Both the position numbers and the translations under genes were made by a program. This document shows, in pieces, positions 10,912-22,149 of a DNA stretch of 64,000 bases. Every line of letters starts with the position of its first letter. Position 1 is the stretch's first letter. The DNA lies in assembly GCA_026770025.1 (NCBI GenBank), contig JAMXDE010000025.1:1-64000 (forward strand), read 5' to 3'. This DNA comes from Craspedostauros australis (lineage: Eukaryota; Bacillariophyta; Bacillariophyceae; Mastogloiales; Achnanthaceae). The notes under the pieces are model-generated. The model ran no database searches, had not been told where the DNA came from, and saw nothing but the letters and a program-made list of their open reading frames with translations.

Positions 10912-13900
10912 CGTGTGCTGGGGTTATCCGCCTCGGGGTCCATGTCTTGGTCGAAGGTGACGCGCCTGTTGTTGTTTATACCCTTCCTGAAGGGGCGGAC
11001 CACGCTCCGTACCAGCACGCGTCGAGATTCGTCATCCAGCACGTGGTACGTGAGGAAGTCCCCATGGGACTCTGCCACGCCAAGCCAGTATCCTGATTTC
11101 TCCTTCGAGTTCGGGAAGGTAGCGTTGGGGTCGTGGTAGAGGACCTTCTCGTAGAATTGGAAAGTCAAGAGCGCAGAGATGTCGACGGTCTCTCCGTGTC
11201 GTACGGTGTATGGGATTGCGTATCGTAGGGACGGGTCTGATGTATGGTTGTGCACGTAGCACATGTATCGGAAAGCGTAGAACCATGCCTTTGGTGGTGC
11301 CCCAGTTCGATCGATGAGTGTCGTGACACATCGCTTCATGTACAGGATGGCGTTGTGCTCGGCCGGGTTCTGCTGCTGGTTGTGCGGTTCTGTCAGTCTT
11401 GATTTGATGTGGAGGTCCCTAAGAAGCTTGAGGACCTTCTCTCCGGTCTGTTCCTTTGCGTTGTCGCTGTGGAAGGCCCATGGTGCCCCCTCTGTCCTGA
11501 TAAAATCCTGGAAGGCGACGAAAACTCCTTCTTTCTTCTTCAGGCCGTATGCGTTGATCATGTGGGAGGATGTTCCGTAGAAGATTTGTGCCATGGAGTA
11601 TCCGTCTTCAAAAGACTTGACGTTGGAGAATATAGTGTCTGTCGCCACGATCTCCCGGATTCGTTGTCGTTGCATCCACTCGAATCTGGACTTCTTGTGC
11701 CTTCGCATAGGGTAAGTGATCACTGCCCGCATGAGTTGTGTGGTTCTGGCGAGGGTCTGTTTGATCACGTGCGTGGGTAGGTACCCGAGGTACGGTCGGA
11801 TCTTGTGAAGATCAATGGACTTCCATTTTGCTCGGAAAGGGAACCCTTGGTGGCTGTACTCGGTCATGGCTTCCGCAGGGTGTCGGTCCATGGTGTACAT
11901 GGGGTTATCCTTTCCCGGTTCATCAGTGCCGGTGGGGTTCTCGCCCTTGGTGTGCCCATGGTATTCAGTTGCGCTTCGTGGGTCTCCCCGGATGGTATCA
12001 GTGCGTGTTGCCTTGGTCACGCCGATCTCGTTGGGGATGCGAAACGTCTCCCGATTTCTCTGGAACGCCGGTTCGGATCCTACCGAGTGTAAGGATGAGA
12101 TGGCGCTGTCTGCCTCGGCATCCAGGTCTGGTACCTTTGTCGGTGGTACGTTGGTTGACTCGGTGTATTCCTTCTGGTCCGTTCCTACCGCGTTAGCCTC
12201 GCGGTCGATGCCCAGCTCCCTGTATAGGTGGTCGATGTCTCCCGCAGAGAGATTGTCCACCAGGTCGAAGAGGGTGTCTTGGATCGAGATGGCCGTGTCA
12301 GTGGCCGATTTCGCGAACGTTACCGTGTCAATTGCATGTGACATTCCGATGAGCTCCTCGAGACTTAGAGTGTCAAGGAATGCGTCCACTTTGGGGCACT
12401 CCTGGTTTGCACGGTAGGGGGCTCCTATGGCGTGCCCATCTGGATGACGGGCGTTGGGGTCCATGGGTTCTCGTCCCTCTATGGGATTATCCGGGGTGCC
12501 GTCCGTGGCCTGGCCTGTCCTGGGTTCCATGGGATCCATCGATGCGTTGTGGGCGCTTGTATCCATCGCTCCAGTGTCATGCGGTGCATCAGGTCGGCCA
12601 TCCCAATCAACTGCCTTCTCTCCTCCAATTGGGTCCCTGGTAAGGTAGCAACCCATGGGCACGTTGCATACGTGTCCTCCTTGGTGATCCGAAGGGTTCC
12701 ATCCTTGCTTTGGGGTGATGTCGTGGGTGGGCAGATCCTCATCGTTCTCCATGATGGGGAAAACGTCGAATGTCATCAGCGCGTCCCGCATCTCCAAGTT
12801 GATCGTTGTGTCCTCGTCAGGCATCAGGCATTGTCTTCCTGTGCCTGGTGTCGAGAACGATGCCCGGTGTTCCGACGAAACCGTATCGAGGACGGCTCCA
12901 CTGGCCCGAATTTGATGGTCGGAGAGCAGCGTCACCCGACTGTCGACGTTCAAGGCGGCTTCGTAAATCCGGAGGATCACTTCGTTGCCTTCCCTGGTCC
13001 TGGCCTTGATGCTCGCGTCAACCACCGCGAGGTTGTTCTTCCTCATCGTGCTTGCCACAGCACCGACGATGCTGTACGTACGATGCGGGTATACGTAGTC
13101 AATCTTCCAGACTCGGTCCTTGTTCCCAATGACGCAGCATTGTGCGCCGCCGTCGCATACCGCGTATGTTTGCGGGGAAAAGGTCGCCAGGTTGATCAGC
13201 TGTTCGGGTACTGATTGGCGTTGGTTGGGTGCTGGTGGATCGATGGGGCTTATTGCGTCGGATGAATCACTCATCGTGATCATCTTCACGAGCCGGTTGT
13301 TGCCATTGTCCTCGTATCCTCCATAGTCGACCAGGAACTTGGCAAGTTCCGAAGCGTCAATCGAGGATAGATCTGAGCCGTTCTCGTCCTGGGAATCGGT
13401 TCCCTCGGCGGATCCTGGAGTGTACCTGGCCAGGTTCGCGTGGGTGACACCTCCATACTGTTTGTGTGGCTTGGCTTCCTCCCCTTTCTCTGGGGGCTTC
13501 ACGTTGGCAGGTGGTTGGATGTCTTCCTGTTCCTTCTTGTTCTCGACACGGGTGAATCCGGATCCGTTCCGGTCATTGTTGCGGCGGGCCCAACGGAGGG
13601 AGCTGCGGAGCTTCATGATCACACGGCGGACCTTTTCGGGTAGTCCGTCGAATACCTCTTGCGAGATGAAGGTGGGATCTTCCTGTAGTTTCTTCGAGAT
13701 GGCATTGATGACCATCTTGGTGTTGGATTCGTCTTGATCCTGGCTGGCTTTGGTGGTTGCCTTGAAAATCCTGCGTTTGCCGGACCTTGATCCCCGCTGG
13801 TTGTTGGCTACCGCATTGTCCCTGGTGGACTCGGAGATGAGGTACATGCAGGTGGCTCCCATCGACTGCATGTCCGGGCTTCGCTCGATGCTCCGGACCA

Positions 13901-14295
13901 TGGTGCGTACGTTGATGTCGTCGCAACCGATGAGGTGGTTGAGGAGCGTACGACGTTGTTGCGCGTCGGAGACTTGTTGATCTGGGTTGGTAGCCAGGAA
14001 ATTCACATTAGCGAATATGTCCTGGATCTCTTTCACGTAGGCTCCCAGGTCTTGTCTGCTGGGGTTGAAGTCGTGCACTCTCTTCATCAGAGAGTCGACC
14101 TCCATTCCTCTGATCCAGTCGTTGCCGTAGGTATTGAGGAGCTCATTCCAGAATAGGACACCGTCTTCGGTAAGGAGTCCTCTGGTGGCGAGTCCGTGTG
14201 CTGGGCCGCCGGCGAAGACGGAGTATAGTCCCGCGAATAGGGTCCTGACGTCGCTCGCGACCTGTTCTGGAGAGATAGTTGTTGGCACTCCTGTC
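10906..14295 (-). pseudogene. Family-A element A1, 5' part: Gag, protease and integrase, truncated
   Basis: An open frame of over 1100 codons on the minus strand, cut at both ends by family-B insertions. It holds the C-terminal part of Gag, a protease-like segment with CDGGAQ near 13130-13160 (Gly where most copia proteases have Ser or Thr), then integrase. The integrase core is complete here, with ATDT, SDNAKE and the PAEHN acidic residue (about 11680 to 11350), unlike the second family-A copy. At 10906 the frame runs on, across B1, into 2949. At 14295 it stops against the B2 LTR, so the N-terminal Gag and 5' LTR are missing. No CCHC zinc knuckle is visible. It matches 52137-55500 closely. 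Confidence 0.9.
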
Positions 14296-15091
14296 TGTCG
14301 AGATGTACATGTGAGTATATGTCGAGATGTACGTGTATATGTGCATCGTTCACCCGTTATTCTCTCATATGCACTTGGACGGTATAACTACATTCGTGTC
14401 GATAGTATACTGTGATTCGTCAGAATTACAGGGGAAACGGAACACACGAAAAGGGGCAAGATTTCTGGAGGAAATTTGCAAATGACGATTTCTGAGAGAA
14501 TTGGAAGATCGTCCGTCCATCCATCAATGGTACCAAGAGAATCTCGAGGTACTTCCCAACTAAACCTCAGATGACGATATCATCTGACAGACTACTGCAT
14601 CACCAATGGAACGTGACATCTGGAGAGCAGAAGGACGCCTACTGACGTCGACAGGATGTCTTCATGTCACCACGTCGACATCTGTCTCCAAGTCAGAGCA
14701 GGAGGCGAAGATCCGATGACCCATGAAGATCATGGATACTGAAGGTGAACTTCAAATGGTAAGTACTCATGGAGTAGGAACCAGTACTGAACGAACGGAG
14801 TGTCGAATGCGGAGTACGCATCGAGCACGGAGTATCGTGTGGGACGAGCACACGATGTTGAGAGAGAGAGAGAGAGAGAGAATGCAGAGAAGAGCGAGAG
14901 AGCATCTCGCGTACCGACTCATAGTCGGAGACTGAATCTACGAAACAGATTGAAGCACCGAGAGCATCGGGCAAGACAACGGCGTACACCGAGAGGATCG
15001 GAGTAGCCAACTAATGAAATAGCAAACGAACGACTATCAACCAACACCATCTTTCACGATCGTAGGTTACCGTGAGCGGAACTTACCAACA
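14296..15091 (+). repeat. 5' LTR of B2
   Basis: A 796-bp LTR beginning TGTCGAGATG and ending ACCAACA. It holds an AG-rich simple repeat near 14860-14880 that is longer than in the 3' LTR. The palindrome CGTTTATAAACG follows at 15092-15103. Confidence 0.94.
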
Positions 15092-15173
15092 CGTTTATAA
15101 ACGATAGATCAGGGCGAGCCCGCGGATCGGATTGTGCGAGGAAGACGAACATCATTCAAGAGCAGCAGACTGA

Positions 15174-18100
15174 ATGAGCGAGGAAGAGGAATTGAAAGAC
15201 ATCCCTCTGTCCCAACTGGCTATCAAGCAAGAAGAAGGTGCGAGTGAGACTCCACCACGAGAAGAGAAGAAAGTAGCCGCAGCTACTGTCCTATCAGGCG
15301 CAGACGCAAGCGCGATCGACGAGACCGAAGAAGAACGGTCTGCAAGACGACATCGCGAGGAGAAGAGCATTCTCAAGGCGAACAAGCAAGAGGAGACTGG
15401 TGTGACGGAGAGCATTCGCACAGCCAAACAGAGTGGGAAAAGTGAGACACCACCAGGAGGAGAATTTGTGACGAAAACAATCTCCGCGCAACTACGAGCG
15501 AAAATCGAAGAATCGACAACAACGAAACAAACGGAAATCAAGGGCGCGAGCGCACCAACAACGAATCAACGAATCAACATGGCGACATCAGCCAACGTGA
15601 ACAAGCGACGCATCAAGGCGCCAATGTTCAGCGGTGAACAAGAAGACTACAGCGCATGGGAGTCCCAAGCGAAGGCATACGCTTGTGCACAGAAGACGAG
15701 AGACGTGATGTTGGGCAACACCAAGGTGCCAACAGTGAGCGAGATCGCGGCAGCCGCCGGTGAAGCCAAGGAAGCGATGGAAGAGATCTACGAACTGGAA
15801 TGCGACTGCTTCAGCGATCTGATCCTCATGATGGATGCAGAGAAAGGAAAAGGCAAGCAGGCCATCCAGTACATCAACCAATGCGTCTCCGACGACTACC
15901 CCGAAGGAGACGCACACGCAGCGTGGAACGTTCTCGCGGAGAAGTTCCGACCATCCAACGCGGCGACGAAGATCAAACTCAAGCGCCAATTCAACAACGA
16001 AAAGATGAAGAGAGACTCGGACCCCGACATCTACATCACGCGACTCGAAGGTTTACGACCGCGTCTCCACGATGTCAAGTACGAGATCACGGACGAGGAA
16101 ATGATCATGCAAATCCTCAGCACGGTGAGCGTGGAATACAGAACTCACATCGTGAACTTCCAACACCAACTCACGTTCAATCCGGAACTGATTACCATCA
16201 ACGCAATCAGAGGAGTACTCCGCACTGCATACGCCACTCACAGAGGAGGCAAGGCGTACGTCGACGACTTCCAAGATAGCAACACGAAGAGCAACGACAC
16301 CGGCTTCACGAGCACCGGTAACTTCAAGGGTACTTGTCACAACTGTGGCGTGTATGGTCATAGATCCGCCGATTGTCCAGAACGCAAGAAATCGAACAAC
16401 AACAACAACAACAACAAGATGAACGGAAAGCGAAACAAAGGAAGCGGCTTCAAGGGCAAGTGCAACTACTGTGGCATCTTTGGACACCGCGAGGCGGAGT
16501 GCCGAAAGAAGAAGTTCAACAAGAACAAGAAGGCCAACGAACAAGCCAACACGGCTACGGAAGGACACGACAAGAGCGGGCACGAGATGGTACTCTCGGC
16601 AAAGGACTTGCCACTCTGCATGTTGGTGTCTGACGACTACATCGAAGACTCCTTCTTCGATAACTTCGAGTGCGTCGGGAGTGACGACGAAGTACAGGAC
16701 GATGAGATTGTCCCGGAATGGCTCAGCGAGGAGCCAATCATCCACGAGGTGGATTCAAGACGCGAAGTGAGCTACGAATGCTGCTTCAACGCGCACGACC
16801 TGATCGGTTCATACGGCGACGAAGCTGAGATGGACGACGAGGCCAACGATAGCGACATCGAAGAGGCCATGAGTGATGACGACGACGACACCAACGAGGA
16901 CGGCGCAGATGAAGACGACGAAACGAACCGCGGCGCGGCGCCGCCTCCTCCAGCGGCAGGGAACAACAGATCGGGCATCTTCGACGAGGATGACAGCGAC
17001 AAATCCGAAGACGGCAATCATCCAGACGACAGCTTTAATCCGAACGAGCGCGTCGTCTATCCAAGAGACATCGACTTCCCACCGATTGACAATCCCAATG
17101 AGTCCAACTTCCTCCATCGTCATGACACCGTCCCATATGCAACAGAAACAGCATTGGTGTTCCAGAAGCAACTCATCTTCGATGCCATAATGGAAGCAGG
17201 AATGAACCTCTTCCCAGGACACGTACAAGGAGTGCTCAGACCGATATGGGTGAACATGATGGGATCCATCCTATCCGAGAACTTCAGATCAATCGAAGAG
17301 ATTCTCACCAACTCGGTCGTCATCAACCGACTGTTGGAAGCGGAAAACACGGAGACGATCCCAGAAACGGATCTGCACTACATCCTGGGAGGATGCATGC
17401 GTGTGCTCTTGCGAGAGCGATCACGCGTCCACCCATACGATCCAGCCACAGGATCACATCGGAGCAACACGATCCCATCGGACTACGCACAACTACCCAA
17501 CAACATGGACGACGACGAAGATCACAATCCATACAACGAAGATGGAGTTCACGAAGACGACGATGACGACAGCTTCGACGACGAGATAGCTGCAGCAGCC
17601 GTGGAGCAGCTCCACGAACTGAGCACTAGATACAAGGACAAGGTCAACAAGAACACCTGGCTCGCCGACAGCGGAGCTTCGTGTCACATTGTCAATTCAG
17701 ACGCCGCTCTATTCAACGTGCGGCACATCAAGTCCTTCGTCCAAGTGGGAGACAGCACGAAGCTGGATTCTCCCAAGATGGGATCCATTCGCTTGAAGGT
17801 CAAGCAACGAGACAACACTGGCCACATCATCCAGCTTGATGATGTGAAGTCCACACCAAAAATGGCGGTGAACCTTTTATCTATGAACAAGGCTCTGTAC
17901 AACGGTTACCAGCTTGGTAGCAACGGCATTCTGATGGACATCATCAACGGATCCGGAACGAAGATCGTGTTCGATCGAGTCTTCCCCACATCCAACGGAT
18001 TCATCACGGGAGTGCAGATGCATCCCATCATGCCAACTGAGGACGACAAGGCTTCCACAGCCATCGTCAAGAACCCATCCAAGGAGATCAGCGCGGTGAG

Positions 18101-21100
18101 CCTGCATCGAATGCTCGGCCACGCGCCACTCGAGACCATGAAGCGGACGGCCGCTCAATATGGATGGAAGATCATCGGCGAGATGCTGGTATGTCGCGAC
18201 TGTGCGGTCGCGAATGCGAGAGTGAAGAACATCTCGAAGGCAACGATCCCGAGAGCGACTCGCCGTGGCGAACGTCTCTTCATTGACATTAGTTACACTA
18301 AACACATAAGCTTCGGAGATAAATGGTACTGGACCTTGATCGTGGACGACTGCACTGATCACTGCTGGAGTTTCTTTCTCAAGAACAAAAGTGACCAACC
18401 AGGATACATCAAACGATTCGTCCAGACGATCAAATCACAGACTGGTGATCAACAAATCATCTTCCGAGGAGACAACAGCAGAGAGAACAAGTTCACGCAG
18501 GATACTCTCATCGATGCAGGACTCAATGTGAAATTCGAATTCACGGCATCGAACACACCGCAACAGAACGGTAGAGTAGAACGCAAGTTCGCGTACCTCT
18601 ACACCAAGATCCGCTCCATGCTCAATGGAGCAGAACTCGACGAAGAGTATAGGCATGGCCTGTGGGCAGCAGCTGCTAGCACTGCCACCGCCATCGCCAA
18701 CATCACCGTAGCGAAGAATCAGAAGGAGTCACCACATCGAAAATTCTTCGGCAGCGATCCACCATACGCGGATGCACTCCGCACTTTCGGAGAGGTGGGT
18801 GTTGTGAAGACTACCTACGGCGGGATCACCGCTAAACTCAAGAATAGAGGAGAAGAGATGGTGTTCATCGGATATACACACCAACATGCATCAGGGGTCT
18901 ACAACATGTACAGACCATCGACCAAGTCACTCATCTGCTCACGCGACATCAAGTGGCTCAACCAATCATACGGACAGTTCCGTGGCTGGGCACCAGCACC
19001 GAACATATCCAACAAAGCAGGAACGACAGATGCAGAAGGCTTCACAACCATCGGACGGAAGGGAACAACACCGAAGACGGCAACGCATCGAACATCAGAA
19101 GCGAAGAGAGTATCTTTCGCTGACAGCAACAGCTACTACATCCTATCGGATAGCGACGATGAGGATGATGAGGAGGATGGAATAGTAACTCAATCAGTCC
19201 ATGACGACGAGGAAGATCGGAGCGAATCCAATCATGAGGATGACGAGATCACACCATCCAGCGACGAAGCCGACGATGACACAGGCGTTACTCCTCCGAA
19301 CACACCAGCGAGGTCTACACATGAGATACCATCCAGACCTCCGCCAAGCAAACCAAACAAGCGTGACGTGGCTAGAAAGGAGAGAATCCGACGTCACGAA
19401 GCACGAGGCAGGAAGGGAGAAGCTAATCCCAAGCCAACTACAGGGAAGAGCATTCCTAGAGCTCTGCGTGAGCTCGCAGACTTCAATGAACGAGGACAAA
19501 AGGAGGAAGGATATGAGAGCAAGTCATCATCCAATGAAGACAGTGACGAACTGAGTGATGAGATAACTGATGAATCCAACAACGAAACCACAGATGACGA
19601 AGCCATTGCAGATGAAGACGAAGAAATCGAGATCACTCATCACAACACAACAGGACTATACGGGATGAATGCAATCATCACCGAGTCACCAGCGATCGAC
19701 ATCGGACTGTCGATGCAGGACGAGAACAAGGAACAAGAGAAGCACATCGAACCAACAACATTTGATGGAGCCTTCAATCACCCAGATCCCATCCATCGAA
19801 AGGGATATCGAGCAGCCATCAAGAAGGAGTTTGATTCCATGGATACACGCAAGGTGTACAGCAAGATCAAACGAGACGCCATCCCACACGGCCGCAGATG
19901 CTGCAAATGCAAATGGGTCTTCAAGTTGAAACGCGACGGCACACATCGAGCACGACTCGTTGCATGTGGCTATTCACAAATCGCAGGAGTGGACTTCCAA
20001 GAGCACTACTCACCCGTCATCCATGACGTGACCTATCGAGTCATGATGGTGATCATGCTGATCAAGAAGATGGACTGCGCACTTGTCGATGTCGTAACGG
20101 CATTCCTACACGGAGACCTCGACGAGGAGATCTACATGAACTGTCCCAATGGGATGGATCATCAAGCAGACGAAGCCCTGACCCTACATAAGCCAATCTA
20201 CGGACTTGTGCAGAGCGCCAGGCAATGGTTCAAGATGTTGGTGTCGACCCTCAAGAACATCAACTTCGAACAGAGCGCAGCAGACCCGTGCCTGTTCTAC
20301 AGGAAGACGAACGAAGGAAGCATGATCGTGGCCATCTACGTGGACGACTGCTTCTGCTGTGGAGACTCCAAGGCACTGGAGACATTCCTGAAGGACATCC
20401 AAGGCAGCAAGTTCAAGGTGACAATCGAGCGCGGACTCGGAGACTACCTCAGCTGCAACATCGAACTGAACCATGACAAAACTAAAGCGACATTGCGTCA
20501 ACCACATCTCATCCGACATCTCATCGAAGAGTTCAGAACCAAGGTTGAGAAGATGCAACGCTACGTGACACCGGGAACCCCGGGTCAAATCATCGTGCGA
20601 CCATCCGAAGATAACGGACTGCAGAAGGTCGGAGCGGAAGAACATGCCGAATACCGTCGAGGCGTCGGTATGCTACTCTTCCTCATCAAGCACTCGCGAC
20701 CAGATATCGCGAACCCTGTGAGGGAACTCTCCAAGGTATTGATCGGGCCCACCAAGGCCGCAATGAAGGAGATGTATCGGATCATCAAGTATGTGATTGA
20801 TACAAAGGACTATGGATTGAAGATCCATCCAGCACGTCCAGATGACGACGGCTGGGACATGGAGCTCTTCTGCGATAGCGAATATGCAGGAGACAAGAAC
20901 ACGAGAATCAGCGTAGGAGGGTTCATCCTATACCTGTGCAAGGTACCAATCCTTTGGCGATCCAAGGCACAGAAAGCCATCACACTCAGCTCATCCGAAG
21001 CAGAATACGTTGCCCTTTCCGAAGCGGCAAAGGAGATCTTCTTCGTCGTGCAGCTACTCGAAAGTGTGGGCGTCCCAGTGAAGACACCGATCAAGGTCCG

Positions 21101-21335
21101 CGTGGACAACATCGGAGCGATCTTCATGGCCAAGAACCCATCAACATCCCAACGATCGCGGCACATCGACGTGCACCATCACTACGTGAGGAACATGGTA
21201 ATCAACAAAACCATCGAAATCATTTTCGTCAAATCCGAGCAGAACACAAGCGACGGATTCACCAAGAACATCAAGGCCGACTTGCAACGCGAACATGAGA
21301 AGTCGTACCTTGACACATCGAGAACATTCGAATGA
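15174..21335 (+). CDS. B2 Gag-Pol polyprotein, 2053 aa (copia type)
   Basis: This frame has the same layout as the B1 protein, about 30 residues shorter, mainly because a stretch in the acidic region before the protease is missing. The start is ATG 15174. Zinc knuckles lie near residues 387-401 and 430-443. Protease DSGAS is near 829, the integrase HHCC module near 975-1010, and integrase D, D, E near 1038, 1098 and 1135. Reverse transcriptase YVDD is near 1722 and RNase H CDSEYAGD near 1898. In the second integrase Asp motif B2 reads DNSREN where B1 reads DNSGEN. Most of the protein is almost identical to B1, but about 80 residues before the protease are strikingly different. No stop or frameshift was seen. 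Confidence 0.94.
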   Translation: MSEEEELKDIPLSQLAIKQEEGASETPPREEKKVAAATVLSGADASAIDETEEERSARRHREEKSILKANKQEETGVTESIRTAKQSGKSETPPGGEFVTKTISAQLRAKIEESTTTKQTEIKGASAPTTNQRINMATSANVNKRRIKAPMFSGEQEDYSAWESQAKAYACAQKTRDVMLGNTKVPTVSEIAAAAGEAKEAMEEIYELECDCFSDLILMMDAEKGKGKQAIQYINQCVSDDYPEGDAHAAWNVLAEKFRPSNAATKIKLKRQFNNEKMKRDSDPDIYITRLEGLRPRLHDVKYEITDEEMIMQILSTVSVEYRTHIVNFQHQLTFNPELITINAIRGVLRTAYATHRGGKAYVDDFQDSNTKSNDTGFTSTGNFKGTCHNCGVYGHRSADCPERKKSNNNNNNNKMNGKRNKGSGFKGKCNYCGIFGHREAECRKKKFNKNKKANEQANTATEGHDKSGHEMVLSAKDLPLCMLVSDDYIEDSFFDNFECVGSDDEVQDDEIVPEWLSEEPIIHEVDSRREVSYECCFNAHDLIGSYGDEAEMDDEANDSDIEEAMSDDDDDTNEDGADEDDETNRGAAPPPPAAGNNRSGIFDEDDSDKSEDGNHPDDSFNPNERVVYPRDIDFPPIDNPNESNFLHRHDTVPYATETALVFQKQLIFDAIMEAGMNLFPGHVQGVLRPIWVNMMGSILSENFRSIEEILTNSVVINRLLEAENTETIPETDLHYILGGCMRVLLRERSRVHPYDPATGSHRSNTIPSDYAQLPNNMDDDEDHNPYNEDGVHEDDDDDSFDDEIAAAAVEQLHELSTRYKDKVNKNTWLADSGASCHIVNSDAALFNVRHIKSFVQVGDSTKLDSPKMGSIRLKVKQRDNTGHIIQLDDVKSTPKMAVNLLSMNKALYNGYQLGSNGILMDIINGSGTKIVFDRVFPTSNGFITGVQMHPIMPTEDDKASTAIVKNPSKEISAVSLHRMLGHAPLETMKRTAAQYGWKIIGEMLVCRDCAVANARVKNISKATIPRATRRGERLFIDISYTKHISFGDKWYWTLIVDDCTDHCWSFFLKNKSDQPGYIKRFVQTIKSQTGDQQIIFRGDNSRENKFTQDTLIDAGLNVKFEFTASNTPQQNGRVERKFAYLYTKIRSMLNGAELDEEYRHGLWAAAASTATAIANITVAKNQKESPHRKFFGSDPPYADALRTFGEVGVVKTTYGGITAKLKNRGEEMVFIGYTHQHASGVYNMYRPSTKSLICSRDIKWLNQSYGQFRGWAPAPNISNKAGTTDAEGFTTIGRKGTTPKTATHRTSEAKRVSFADSNSYYILSDSDDEDDEEDGIVTQSVHDDEEDRSESNHEDDEITPSSDEADDDTGVTPPNTPARSTHEIPSRPPPSKPNKRDVARKERIRRHEARGRKGEANPKPTTGKSIPRALRELADFNERGQKEEGYESKSSSNEDSDELSDEITDESNNETTDDEAIADEDEEIEITHHNTTGLYGMNAIITESPAIDIGLSMQDENKEQEKHIEPTTFDGAFNHPDPIHRKGYRAAIKKEFDSMDTRKVYSKIKRDAIPHGRRCCKCKWVFKLKRDGTHRARLVACGYSQIAGVDFQEHYSPVIHDVTYRVMMVIMLIKKMDCALVDVVTAFLHGDLDEEIYMNCPNGMDHQADEALTLHKPIYGLVQSARQWFKMLVSTLKNINFEQSAADPCLFYRKTNEGSMIVAIYVDDCFCCGDSKALETFLKDIQGSKFKVTIERGLGDYLSCNIELNHDKTKATLRQPHLIRHLIEEFRTKVEKMQRYVTPGTPGQIIVRPSEDNGLQKVGAEEHAEYRRGVGMLLFLIKHSRPDIANPVRELSKVLIGPTKAAMKEMYRIIKYVIDTKDYGLKIHPARPDDDGWDMELFCDSEYAGDKNTRISVGGFILYLCKVPILWRSKAQKAITLSSSEAEYVALSEAAKEIFFVVQLLESVGVPVKTPIKVRVDNIGAIFMAKNPSTSQRSRHIDVHHHYVRNMVINKTIEIIFVKSEQNTSDGFTKNIKADLQREHEKSYLDTSRTFE

Positions 21336-21347
21336 CCGAATGCACAC

Positions 21348-21355
21348 AGGAAGGG
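21348..21355 (+). other. Polypurine tract of B2
   Basis: AGGAAGGG directly before the 3' LTR, identical to the tract in B1. Confidence 0.75.
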
Positions 21356-22149
21356 TGTCGAGATGTACATGTGAGTATATGTCAAGATGTACGTGTATAT
21401 GTGCATCGTTCACCCGTTATTCTCTCATATGCACTTGGACGGTATAACTACATTCGTGTCGATAGTATACTGTGATTCGTCAGAATCACAGGGGAAACGG
21501 AACACACGAAAAGGGGCAAGATTTCTGGAGGAAATTTGCAAATGACGATTTCTGAGAGAATTGGAAGATCGTCCGTCCATCCATCAATGGTACCAAGAGA
21601 ATCTCGAGGTACTTCCCAACTAAACCTCAGATGACGATATCATCTGACAGACTGCTGCATCACCAATGGAACATGACATCTGGAGAGCAGAAGGACGACA
21701 ACTGACGTCGACAGGATGTCATCGTGTCACCACGTCGACATCTGTCTCCAAGTCAGAGCAGAAGGCAAAGATCCGATGAACGAAGAGGATCAGCATCATG
21801 GATACTGAAGGTGAACTTCAAATGGTAAGTACTCATGGAGTAGGAACCAGTACTGAACGAACGGAGTGTCGAATGCGGAGTACGCATCAAACACGGAGTA
21901 TCGTGTAGGACGAAGCACGCGATACCGAGAGAGAGAGAATGCAGAGAAGAGCGAGAGAGCATCTCGCGTACCGACTCATAGTCGGAGACCAAATCTACGA
22001 AACAGATTGAAGCGCCGAGAGCATCGGGCAAGACAACGTGCGTACACCGAGAGGATCGGAGTAACCAACTAATGAAATAGCAAACGAACGACTATCAACC
22101 AACGCCATCTTCCACGATCGTAGGTTACCGTGAGCGGAACTTGCCAACA
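21356..22149 (+). repeat. 3' LTR of B2
   Basis: A 794-bp LTR ending TTGCCAACA. It is diverged from the 5' LTR by about 28 substitutions and several indels. The sequence beyond 22149 is unrelated to element A1. Confidence 0.93.

Larger units (their letters stand above)
14296..22149 (+). mobile_element. Structurally complete copia-type element B2
   Basis: The second family-B element, plus strand, 7854 bp. LTRs lie at 14296-15091 and 21356-22149 and one open Gag-Pol frame lies between. The LTRs differ by roughly 28 substitutions plus small indels (about 3.5 percent), so it is older than B1. It is inserted into the Gag region of A1 in the opposite orientation to B1. The left flank ends CCTGTC and the right flank begins TCCGTG, so there is no target duplication, and the right flank is not family A. 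A rearrangement after insertion is inferred. Confidence 0.93.
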
